Source: Kiloniellales bacterium (GTDB lineage: Bacteria; Pseudomonadota; Alphaproteobacteria; Kiloniellales; JAKSBE01). From it: DNA of 11,287 bases. Below are positions 1-5,274 of this stretch, piece by piece. A program made the translations under genes and the position numbers. How positions within the stretch are numbered: position 1 is the first letter of the stretch; the number at the start of each line of letters is the position of its first letter. Where the stretch lies: the NCBI GenBank assembly GCA_030067055.1, contig JASJAL010000182.1, positions 1 to 11,287 of the forward strand, read 5' to 3'. The notes under the pieces were generated by a model. That model made no database searches. It was not told the DNA's origin and worked only from the letters and a program-made list of their open reading frames with translations.

Positions 1-216
1 CTCGAGCCCTGCCCCATGTGCGCCCAGGCGATCGCTTTCGCCCGGCTCTCGCGACTGGTGTTCGGCGCCGCGGACCCCAAGGGCGGCGGCGTGATCCACG
101 GTCCGCGCATCTTCGAGCAGCCGAGCTGCCACCACCGGGCGATCGAGATCGAAGCAGGCCTGGAGGCCGAGCGCTGCGGGCAGCTGCTGAAGGACTTTTT
201 CCGGGCGCGCCGCTGA
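1..216 (+). CDS. TadA-family nucleoside/tRNA adenosine deaminase, C-terminal part (5' end outside window)
   Basis: This is the C-terminal 71 residues of a zinc-dependent cytidine/deoxycytidylate-deaminase-fold protein, read in frame 1 from the window edge to the TGA at 214-216. The visible zinc-ligand motif is PCPMC (residues 3-7 of the fragment), followed by AQAI, as in bacterial TadA. The tail, with CHHR, a conserved glycine, a cysteine and LLKDFFRARR, matches the usual C-terminal end of tRNA-adenosine deaminases, which convert A34 to inosine in the tRNA-Arg anticodon. The catalytic His-Ala-Glu motif lies upstream of the window. The stretch between the PCxxC helix and the tail (HGPRIFEQ) differs from the textbook E. 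coli TadA sequence as I recall it, so a TadA paralogue acting on another nucleoside or base is possible. The gene converges on the aminotransferase with only seven bases between the stops. Confidence 0.85.
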   Translation, partial: LEPCPMCAQAIAFARLSRLVFGAADPKGGGVIHGPRIFEQPSCHHRAIEIEAGLEAERCGQLLKDFFRARR

Positions 217-223
217 GCTCGTT

Positions 224-1072
224 TCAGATCGCCGTTGCCCGAGCGTGCTTGAGGTAGAGCTCGCGCAGACGCCGGGCGACCGGCCCCGGCTGGCCGCCGC
301 CGATCCGCTTGCCGTCGATCTCGATCACCGGCCAGAAGGTCGAGGCGCCGGTGATGAAGGCCTCGTCGGCTTCGTAGGTCTCCGCCAGGGTGACCGGCCG
401 CTCCTCGATCTCGATGTCGGTCTCCTCAGCGAGCTCCAGGAGCGCGCCGCGGGTCACGCCGGGCAGGATCATGTTGGAAAGCGGGCGCGTGATCACCTTG
501 CCGTCCTTGACGATGAAGACGCTGGTCGCGCCGCCTTCGGTGACCACCCCGTCCATGACCATGAGCGCCTCCTTGGCGCCGGCCGCCTTGGCGGCGTGCT
601 TCGCCAGAACCTGGGCCAGCAGGCCGACCGACTTGATGTCGCGCCGGGCCCAGCGCAGGTCCTCGACGCTCTTCATGGCGATGCCGGTCTGGGTCTCCCG
701 GTCCTCCATCAGGGGCTTCTCCTGGGTGAAGAGGAAGACCGTCGGGGTCATGCCCTGCTCCCAGACGAAGTCGCGGTCGGCCGCGCCGCGGGTGATCTGC
801 AGGTAGACCAGACCCTCGGTGAGCCCGTTCTCGGCGACCAGGCGGCGGTGGATCTCCAGGAGCTCGTCGCGGCTCAAGGGATTTTCCATGGAGAGCTCGC
901 CCAGCGAGCGGTCGAGGCGCGCCATGTGGCGCTCGAAATCGAGCAGCTTGCCCTCGAGCACGCCGACCACCTCGTAGACGCCGTCGGCGAACAGCAGGCC
1001 GCGGTCGAAGATCGAGACCTTGGCCTCTTCCTCGGAGCAGTAGTCGCCGTTGCAGTAGACCAGCCGGGACAT
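224..1072 (-). CDS. dat: D-amino-acid aminotransferase, PLP fold type IV (class IV)
   Basis: The 282-residue product matches the usual length of class IV aminotransferases. It would catalyse PLP-dependent transamination between a D-amino acid such as D-alanine and 2-oxoglutarate, giving D-glutamate, in the cytoplasm. The N-terminal FDRGLLFADGVYEV segment (22-35) is characteristic of D-amino-acid transaminases. The presumed Schiff-base lysine is K147 in RRDIKSVGLLAQVLAK, and E179 in VTEGGATS is the residue that contacts the PLP pyridine nitrogen; both sit at nearly the same positions as in the Bacillus enzyme. SNMILPGVTR (199-208) is the phosphate-binding region. The start is well supported by the GGGGGGAG-type SD seven to fourteen bases upstream on the minus strand. 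The gene stands alone, convergent with the deaminase and divergent from the dioxygenase-family gene. Branched-chain aminotransferase or 4-amino-4-deoxychorismate lyase are less likely alternatives because of the DIKS motif. Confidence 0.9.
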   Translation of the reverse strand: MSRLVYCNGDYCSEEEAKVSIFDRGLLFADGVYEVVGVLEGKLLDFERHMARLDRSLGELSMENPLSRDELLEIHRRLVAENGLTEGLVYLQITRGAADRDFVWEQGMTPTVFLFTQEKPLMEDRETQTGIAMKSVEDLRWARRDIKSVGLLAQVLAKHAAKAAGAKEALMVMDGVVTEGGATSVFIVKDGKVITRPLSNMILPGVTRGALLELAEETDIEIEERPVTLAETYEADEAFITGASTFWPVIEIDGKRIGGGQPGPVARRLRELYLKHARATAI

Positions 1073-1092
1073 GAAGCACTCCCCCCTTTCTC

Positions 1093-1112
1093 GGTCCCGC
1101 GCTGCCGGGACC
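1093..1112 (-). other. Hairpin in the 5' leader of the D-amino-acid aminotransferase gene
   Basis: GGTCCCG (1093-1099) and CGGGACC (1106-1112) form a perfect seven-bp stem with a six-base loop. It sits just upstream of the SD (about 1080-1087) of the minus-strand aminotransferase and would lie in its leader mRNA if transcription starts upstream. There is no adjacent T-run, so it does not look like an intrinsic terminator. Any regulatory role is unproven. Confidence 0.4.
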
Positions 1113-1117
1113 CCGCC

Positions 1118-1147
1118 GTTTTACGTCGCCCGGCGGCGCGGGCGCAA
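1118..1147 (-). promoter_or_regulatory. Weak sigma-70 promoter candidate for the aminotransferase gene
   Basis: Read on the minus strand, TTGCGC (1147-1142) and TAAAAC (1123-1118) are separated by 18 bases. The match to TTGACA/TATAAT is three and four of six. TAAAAC lies in one of the few A/T runs of this intergenic region. The spacing to the start codon (about 45 bases) is reasonable. This is a guess from sequence alone. Confidence 0.25.
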
Positions 1148-1172
1148 CTCTCCGGAACGTGAACCCGGAGAG
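1148..1172. repeat. Inverted repeat in the divergent intergenic region
   Basis: CTCTCCGG (1148-1155) and CCGGAGAG (1165-1172) are perfect eight-bp inverted arms around a nine-base centre. It lies between two divergent genes, just upstream of the candidate promoters on each side, which is a natural place for an operator. It could equally be a hairpin with no function, and no regulator gene is adjacent. Confidence 0.4.
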
Positions 1173-1175
1173 AGC

Positions 1176-1203
1176 TTGGCGCCCCCCGAGTCGTGGCCAT
1201 ATC
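1176..1203 (+). promoter_or_regulatory. Weak sigma-70 promoter candidate for the DOPA-dioxygenase-family gene
   Basis: TTGGCG (1176-1181) and CATATC (1198-1203) are spaced by 16 bases. They would place a transcription start about 20 bases upstream of the ATG at 1232. The match is partial, so this is only a candidate. Confidence 0.25.
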
Positions 1204-1231
1204 GAAAGGGCACCAGGAAGGGGGATCGCTG

Positions 1232-1573
1232 ATGGAACAGGCGCCACCGGAAATCACCGGCTTTCACGCCCATGTCTACTACGACGCCGAGCAGAAGCCG
1301 CGGGCGGCGGCCCTGCGCGAAGCCGTCGAGGCCCACTTCGAGGTCGTCATGGGACGCTGGCACGACGCGCCGATCGGCCCGCACCCGCGCGGCAGCTACC
1401 AGATCGCCTTCGATCCGGCGGTCTTCGGCAGCCTGGTGCCCTGGCTGGCGCTCAACCGCGACGGCCTGACCATCCTGGTCCACCCGGAGACCGGCGACGA
1501 CGTTCCCGATCACACCGACCACGCGCTCTGGCTCGGCCCGCCGGAGCCGCTCGATATCGATGCGCTCGGTTAG
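1232..1573 (+). CDS. DOPA 4,5-dioxygenase-family protein
   Basis: This small 113-residue cytoplasmic protein fits the DOPA 4,5-dioxygenase family, whose members are single-domain proteins of about 110 residues. Fungal relatives open the catechol ring of DOPA on the way to betalain-type pigments; the bacterial members mostly lack a tested substrate. The family's histidine pattern is visible: FHAHVYYD (H12, H14), GRWHDAPIGPHP (H44, H51), ILVHPETGD (H84) and DHTDHALWLG (H94, H97), several of which are likely iron ligands. I chose the ATG at 1232 because AGGAAGGGGG lies directly upstream (about 1215-1224). An in-frame ATG at 1193 would add 13 residues that encode the SD itself. The 3' end overlaps the start of the next gene by 14 bases, suggesting translational coupling. 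The substrate is unknown, and a generic small dioxygenase role is all that can be claimed. Confidence 0.85.
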   Translation: MEQAPPEITGFHAHVYYDAEQKPRAAALREAVEAHFEVVMGRWHDAPIGPHPRGSYQIAFDPAVFGSLVPWLALNRDGLTILVHPETGDDVPDHTDHALWLGPPEPLDIDALG

Positions 1574-2105
1574 AGCCCTGATCGCCGGCCTGGCGCTGGC
1601 GCTGGCGCTGTCGGGGGCCGGAGCCACCGAGACCGAAGGGCCCGTGCTTCTGGACCCGGCGGCGCGGGAGGCTCTGGCCGCTCTGCCCGCGCTGCGCGGC
1701 GCGGCGCCGAAAGAGGCGGAGCTGGCCGGCAGGATCGTCATCGTCAGCTTCTTCGCGTCCTGGTGCCCGCCCTGCCATCCGGAGTTCGACCACCTCAAGG
1801 CCATACACGCGCGCTACGCCGGCGCAGGTGTCACCGTCGTCGCGGTCAACATCTTCGAGGCCTATGGCAAGGACGACGGCGGCGCCCGCCTCGGCAAGTT
1901 TCTGGCCGGCAAGGACCCGGCCTTTCACGTGCTGGGCGACGGCGAGTCCGTCGCCGGTATCTTCGGCGGGGTTAAGCGGATTCCCACCGTCTTCGTGTTC
2001 GGCCGCGACGGGCAGCCGGTCCTGCACTTCATCCACGAGAGGGGCGCGACCAAGACCCACGTCGGCTATGAAGAACTGGAGAGCGCGGTTCGGACCGCGC
2101 TCTGA
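1560..2105 (+). CDS. Exported TlpA-like thiol:disulfide oxidoreductase
   Basis: The 181-residue product begins with a basic tip and a hydrophobic stretch (about 7-20), ending near AGA at 20-22, which reads as a Sec signal peptide with cleavage around residue 22. The mature part is a thioredoxin fold of the TlpA/ResA kind. FFASWCPPC (64-72) carries the active-site pair C69/C72, and RIPT (140-143) supplies the cis-proline P142 facing it. The expected job is periplasmic thiol reduction, for example in cytochrome c maturation or protection of a metalloprotein, but no partner gene is nearby. The ATG lies inside the 3' end of the dioxygenase-family gene, a 14-base overlap, so the two are probably translated from one message. 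A membrane-anchored N-terminus instead of a cleaved signal is possible. Confidence 0.88.
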   Translation: MRSVRALIAGLALALALSGAGATETEGPVLLDPAAREALAALPALRGAAPKEAELAGRIVIVSFFASWCPPCHPEFDHLKAIHARYAGAGVTVVAVNIFEAYGKDDGGARLGKFLAGKDPAFHVLGDGESVAGIFGGVKRIPTVFVFGRDGQPVLHFIHERGATKTHVGYEELESAVRTAL

Positions 2106-2134
2106 CGCTTACCAGCGTGCCGTCACACGATAAC

Positions 2135-2163
2135 TTGGAAGCGGCGCCGGCGGCGCCCATAAT
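2135..2163 (+). promoter_or_regulatory. Candidate sigma-70 promoter with a palindromic spacer, upstream of the phosphodiesterase
   Basis: TTGGAA (2135-2140) and CATAAT (2158-2163) match TTGACA/TATAAT in four and five of six positions at the ideal spacing of 17 bases. The spacer contains GGCGCC (2143-2148) and GGCGCC (2152-2157), two copies of a self-complementary hexamer three bases apart. Transcription would start near 2170, ahead of both possible start codons (2188 and 2212). It is the best promoter match I see in the window. Confidence 0.5.
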
Positions 2164-2211
2164 CGGCACGACGAGCGATACGGCGGCATGGAACTCTCGG
2201 GGCGGGCCAGA

Positions 2212-2979
2212 ATGTTGATTGCACAGATCACCGACATCCACCTGGGCAGCATCGCCACCATCGGGGGTGAAGAGGTCGATCCGCGGAAGGCGCTGGACCG
2301 GGCTGTGACCCACCTGAACACGCTCGACCCGCGGCCCGACGTGGTCCTGGTCACCGGCGACATGACCAACAAGGCGACGCCCGAGGAGTATGCCGAGCTC
2401 CGGGCCGGCTTAAGTCCTCTCGAGCCGCCCTACTTTCTCATTCCGGGGAACCACGACGACCGCCCGGGTCTCCGCGCCGCCTTCCCCGACCACGCCGAGC
2501 TCTGCGACAACCCCGATTTCATACAGTACACGGTCGAGGACTATCCGCTCCGCCTGATCGCTCTGGACACGATCGTTCCCGGCAAGTCGGGCGGCGATCT
2601 CTGCCCGGCGCGGCTGGCCTGGCTCGACCAGCGTCTGGCCGAAGCGCCGGACCGGCCCACCGTGATCTTCATGCACCATCCGCCCTTTGCCGTCGGCATG
2701 CCGGGCTTCGACGCCATCGGCTGCGACAACGGCGCGGCGCTCGGCCGGATCCTGGACGGCTACGACCATGTCGAGGCTGTCCTCTGCGGCCATGTCCACC
2801 GCGCGATCTCCCTGCTCTGGCACGGCACCGTGGTCCACGTCACGCCGAGCACGACCTACCAGTATCCCCTCGACATGACCGGCGAGCGCATCAGCGGCCC
2901 GGCCCTTGAGCCGGCCGCCTGCCGCCTCTGCCTCTGGTACGACGGCGCCCTGGTGTCCCATCTCAGCCATATCACCTAG
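2212..2979 (+). CDS. Metallophosphodiesterase, GpdQ/CpdA-like class III phosphodiesterase
   Basis: A 255-residue calcineurin-fold metallophosphoesterase of the GpdQ/CpdA group, which hydrolyses glycerophosphodiesters or 3',5'-cyclic nucleotides at a di-metal centre. Counting from the ATG at 2212, the metal ligands fall at D8 and H10 (TDIH), D50 (TGDM), N80 and H81 (GNHD), H155/H156 (MHHPPF), and H194 and H196 (GHVH). These positions almost coincide with those known for E. coli-type GpdQ (8, 10, 50, 80, 156, 195, 197), which is why I prefer this start over the in-frame ATG at 2188, eight codons upstream. There is no signal peptide, so the enzyme is cytoplasmic. It has its own candidate promoter and looks like a single-gene unit. 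The TAG stop lies within the left arm of a 66-bp palindrome, so the last residues may have been altered by that element. Cyclic-nucleotide and glycerophosphodiester activities cannot be told apart from sequence. Confidence 0.87.
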   Translation: MLIAQITDIHLGSIATIGGEEVDPRKALDRAVTHLNTLDPRPDVVLVTGDMTNKATPEEYAELRAGLSPLEPPYFLIPGNHDDRPGLRAAFPDHAELCDNPDFIQYTVEDYPLRLIALDTIVPGKSGGDLCPARLAWLDQRLAEAPDRPTVIFMHHPPFAVGMPGFDAIGCDNGAALGRILDGYDHVEAVLCGHVHRAISLLWHGTVVHVTPSTTYQYPLDMTGERISGPALEPAACRLCLWYDGALVSHLSHIT

Positions 2980-3041
2980 TGTGATGGTTCCGAGACTCGG
3001 CGCGACAACCGCGCCGAGTTTCGGAAGCTGAATCACACTAG
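2976..3041. repeat. 66-bp imperfect palindrome bounded by CTAG (possible REP/MITE-like unit)
   Basis: The outer arms CTAGTGTGAT (2976-2985) and ATCACACTAG (3032-3041) are perfect ten-bp inverted repeats. Inside lies a 17-bp stem (2988-3004 with 3010-3026) with one G-U wobble and a five-base loop (3005-3009). The two stems are separated by a GG/GCTGA internal loop. As RNA it would fold into a very stable hairpin, but no T-run follows, so it is not a classical intrinsic terminator. It could stop or protect the 3' end of the phosphodiesterase message. The sharp CTAG borders and the fact that the left arm supplies the upstream gene's stop codon suggest a small palindromic insertion unit. Confidence 0.7.
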
Positions 3042-3048
3042 ATTCTCA

Positions 3049-3108
3049 GAGTTCGTGTCCCTTTGATCCCGAAGTTCGAGCGATCGAACTTCGGGATCGG
3101 GACAACTC
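3049..3108. repeat. 60-bp interrupted palindrome upstream of the aco operon
   Basis: The core is a perfect 15-bp inverted repeat, GATCCCGAAGTTCGA (3065-3079) with its complement at 3084-3098, around the four bases GCGA. Two further paired blocks extend it: GTCCC/GGGAC (3057-3061 with 3099-3103) after a TTT bulge, and GAGTT/AACTC (3049-3053 with 3104-3108) after a CGT bulge. It starts seven bases after the first palindrome. It may be a second repeat unit or terminator hairpin, or a dyad-symmetric activator site for the downstream operon. Confidence 0.65.
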
Positions 3109-3141
3109 GCGGCTGAACGAATCCCCGCGGAATTCTCTCAT

Positions 3142-3157
3142 AGGCACTTGGGCCGCG
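3142..3157 (+). promoter_or_regulatory. Imperfect sigma-54-like -24/-12 element upstream of acoA
   Basis: AGGCAC (3142-3147) resembles the -24 TGGCAC box, and the GC at 3155-3156 falls exactly ten bases after the GG at 3143-3144, as the -24/-12 spacing requires. The -12 side reads CCGC rather than TTGC, so the match is partial. Acetoin operons in several bacteria use sigma-54 with AcoR, which makes this position plausible. An overlapping sigma-70 reading, TTGGGC (3148-3153) plus TAGGCT (3172-3177) at 18 bases, is equally weak. Confidence 0.3.
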
Positions 3158-3189
3158 TTTCGATTCGGTGCTAGGCTTTCGGCCGCATC

Positions 3190-3212
3190 CGAGCGAACCC
3201 TGGTTCGGCTCG
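3190..3212 (+). other. Small hairpin in the acoA leader
   Basis: CGAGCGAACC (3190-3199) pairs with GGTTCGGCTCG (3202-3212) with one bulged base. The loop is tight, so the innermost pairs would open. If transcription starts near 3165-3185, it lies at the 5' end of the aco mRNA. The rest of 3109-3280 shows no other gene, only the acoA SD at 3265-3272. Confidence 0.3.
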
Positions 3213-3280
3213 AGTGATGAAAGAACAGCAAGAACGGCCGCCGCCGTGACGGCCGAATGACATCGGGAGGAACGCCACTG

Positions 3281-4249
3281 ATGCTTCAGCTCAGTCGGGA
3301 CGAGCTTGTCCGCGCCTACACCATGATGCGCACGATCCGCGATTTCGAGGATCGGGTGCACGACGAATTCGCCACCGGGGCGATCCCCGGCTTTGTCCAC
3401 CTCTATGCCGGCGAGGAGGCTTCGGCCGCCGGCGTCTGCATGCACCTCGGCGACAAGGACCACATCGGGTCGACCCACCGCGGCCACGGCCACTGCATCG
3501 CCAAGGGCTGCGACGTCGAGGCCATGATGAAGGAGATCTACGGCCGGCGCGACGGACTGTGCGGCGGCAAGGGCGGCTCCATGCACATCGCCGACCTGGA
3601 AAAGGGCATGATGGGGGCGAACGGCATCGTCGGCGGCGGCCCGCCCCTGATCTGCGGCGCGGCGCTGACCGCCAAGACGCTCGGCACTGGCGGCGTCGCG
3701 GTCGCCTTCCTGGGCGACGGCGCCTCGAACCAGGGTACCACCCTGGAGTCCTACAACCTCGCCAAGGTCTGGAACCTGCCGGCGGTCTTCGTGGTCGAGG
3801 ACAACGGCTACGCCGAATCGACCGCCAGCGCCTGGTCGGTCGGCGGCACCCAGCTCGAGCGCGCGGCGGCCTTCGGCATGCCGGGCAAGCAGGTCGACGG
3901 CCACGACTTCTTCGCGGTCTACGAGGCGGCCGGCGAGATGATCGACCGGGCCCGCGACGGCGGCGGCCCGAGCCTGCTCCACGTCACCCTCAACCGCTAC
4001 TACGGCCACTTCGAGGGCGACGCCATGACCTACCGCGGCGACGGCGAGATCGAGAAGCTCAAGGCCGAGCGCGATGCCTTGAAGATCTTCCGCGACCGGG
4101 TCACGGAGACCGGGCTGCTCGAGCATGCTCAGCTCGACGAGATCGACCAGCAGGTCTCGGCCAAGATCGGCCACGCGGTCACGGCGGCGATGAGCGCGCC
4201 GGCGCCGACCGCCGAAGACCTGCTGACCGACGTCTACGTCTCTTACTGA
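3281..4249 (+). CDS. acoA: Acetoin dehydrogenase E1 component, alpha subunit (TPP-dependent)
   Basis: The 322-residue product is the alpha subunit of the thiamine-diphosphate E1 enzyme that cleaves acetoin and passes the acetyl unit to lipoyl-E2, giving acetyl-CoA and acetaldehyde overall. The TPP motif runs from GDG (145-147) to N175 in EDNGY. STHRGHGH (64-71), KGGSMHI and GANGIVGGG are highly characteristic of AcoA rather than of pyruvate or branched-chain E1 alpha. The start at 3281 is chosen because GGGAGGAA (3265-3272) sits eight bases ahead of it; an in-frame ATG at 3257 would place the SD inside the coding sequence. It is the first gene of the aco cluster and is separated from acoB by 11 bases. 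A related 2-oxo acid or acetoin-like substrate cannot be excluded, but the subunit type is clear. Confidence 0.93.
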   Translation: MLQLSRDELVRAYTMMRTIRDFEDRVHDEFATGAIPGFVHLYAGEEASAAGVCMHLGDKDHIGSTHRGHGHCIAKGCDVEAMMKEIYGRRDGLCGGKGGSMHIADLEKGMMGANGIVGGGPPLICGAALTAKTLGTGGVAVAFLGDGASNQGTTLESYNLAKVWNLPAVFVVEDNGYAESTASAWSVGGTQLERAAAFGMPGKQVDGHDFFAVYEAAGEMIDRARDGGGPSLLHVTLNRYYGHFEGDAMTYRGDGEIEKLKAERDALKIFRDRVTETGLLEHAQLDEIDQQVSAKIGHAVTAAMSAPAPTAEDLLTDVYVSY

Positions 4250-4260
4250 GGGGAAGAAGC

Positions 4261-5274
4261 ATGGCCAAGAAATCCTATCGCCAGGCGGTCAACGAGGCTC
4301 TTGCCCAGGAGATGCGCCGCGATCCCACCGTCGTCGTCATGGGCGAGGACAACGCCGGCGGCATGGGCGCGCCGGGCGAGGACGACGCCTGGGGCGGCGT
4401 GCTCGGCGTCACCAAGGGCCTGATGCCCGAGTTCGGGCGCGAGCGGGTGCTCGACACGCCGATCAGCGAAAGCTCGTTCATCGGCGCGGCGGCCGGCGCC
4501 GCGGCGACCGGTTTGCGCCCGGTGGCCGAGCTGATGTTCGTCGACTTCATGGGCGTCTGCTTCGACCAGATCTTCAATCAGGCCGGCAAGTTCCGCTACA
4601 TGTTCGGCGGCAAGGCGGTCACGCCGATGGTGGTGCGCACCATGTACGGCGCGGGCTTCCGGGCGGCCAGCCAGCACAGCCAGTGCCTCTACCCGATCTT
4701 CACCCACACGCCGGGCCTCAAGGTCGTCGTGCCCTCCTCGCCCTACGAGGCCAAGGGGCTGATGATCCAGTCGATCCGCGACGACGACCCGGTGATCTTC
4801 TTCGAGCACAAGGTCATGTACGACGACGAGGAAGAGGTGCCGGACGAGCCCTACACCATCCCCTTCGGCGAGGCCAACGTCACCCGCGAGGGCGACGACG
4901 TGACCGTCGTGGCGATCGGCCGCATGGTCGGCTTCGCCAACCAGGTCGCCGACAAGCTCGAAGGCGAAGGCATCGGCTGCACGGTGATCGACCCGCGCAC
5001 CACCTCGCCGCTGGACGAGGACTCGATCCTGGAGAGCGTCGAGGAGACCGGACGCCTGGTGGTGGTCGACGAGGCCAACCCGCGCTGCAACCTGGCGACC
5101 GACATCGCCGCGCTGGCGGCGGAGAACGTCTTCGATGCCCTCAAGGCGCCGATCCGCAAGGTGACCCCGCCGCACACCCCGGTGCCTTTCGCGCCCGAGC
5201 TCGAGGACCTCTACATCCCGACGCCGGAGAAGATCGAGGCGGCGGTGCGCGACGTCGCGGGCCATCGGGCATGA
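4261..5274 (+). CDS. acoB: Acetoin dehydrogenase E1 component, beta subunit
   Basis: This 337-residue transketolase-like beta subunit pairs with AcoA to complete the TPP site. The N-terminal MGEDNAGGMGAPGEDDAWGG segment, with the following LGVTKG, is a hallmark of AcoB. Downstream, LDTPISE (about 64-70) contains the glutamate expected to activate TPP, and FRYMFGG and AASQHSQ are conserved E1 beta motifs. The C-terminal transketolase domain has VIDPRT, VVVDEA and the TPPHTPVPFAPELE tail typical of the family. The start follows GAGGGGAAGAAGC directly after the acoA stop, a clear SD. The stop overlaps the acoC start as ATGA (5271-5274), indicating translational coupling and fixed stoichiometry. 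Confidence 0.93.
   Translation: MAKKSYRQAVNEALAQEMRRDPTVVVMGEDNAGGMGAPGEDDAWGGVLGVTKGLMPEFGRERVLDTPISESSFIGAAAGAAATGLRPVAELMFVDFMGVCFDQIFNQAGKFRYMFGGKAVTPMVVRTMYGAGFRAASQHSQCLYPIFTHTPGLKVVVPSSPYEAKGLMIQSIRDDDPVIFFEHKVMYDDEEEVPDEPYTIPFGEANVTREGDDVTVVAIGRMVGFANQVADKLEGEGIGCTVIDPRTTSPLDEDSILESVEETGRLVVVDEANPRCNLATDIAALAAENVFDALKAPIRKVTPPHTPVPFAPELEDLYIPTPEKIEAAVRDVAGHRA

Noticed and set aside
245..1162. Plus-strand frame (305 codons) opposite the aminotransferase
   Set aside because: Low-complexity shadow of a gene whose catalytic residues are all present on the minus strand.
2105..2118. Five-bp hairpin ACGCT/AGCGT at the end of the thiol oxidoreductase gene
   Set aside because: Too short and not followed by a T-run, so not supported as a terminator.
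3235..3255. Two CGGCCG palindromes nine bases apart before acoA
   Set aside because: Short GC hexamers are expected often at this base composition, and nothing else supports an operator.
3038..4174. Long minus-strand open frame (378 codons) opposite acoA
   Set aside because: It is antisense to a clearly recognised gene, its composition (many D, V, G, A, R) is that of GC-rich shadow frames, and it shows no domain.
3559..4260. Apparent N-terminal extension of the E1 beta frame by over 230 residues
   Set aside because: The extension is an Arg/Gly-rich out-of-frame reading of acoA; the true start at 4261 has an SD and matches the family N-terminus.
4243..5265. Minus-strand open frame (340 codons) opposite acoB
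   Set aside because: Mirror frame of a confident gene, rich in H, D, V, R and L repeats typical of reverse-complement reading of GC-rich codons.
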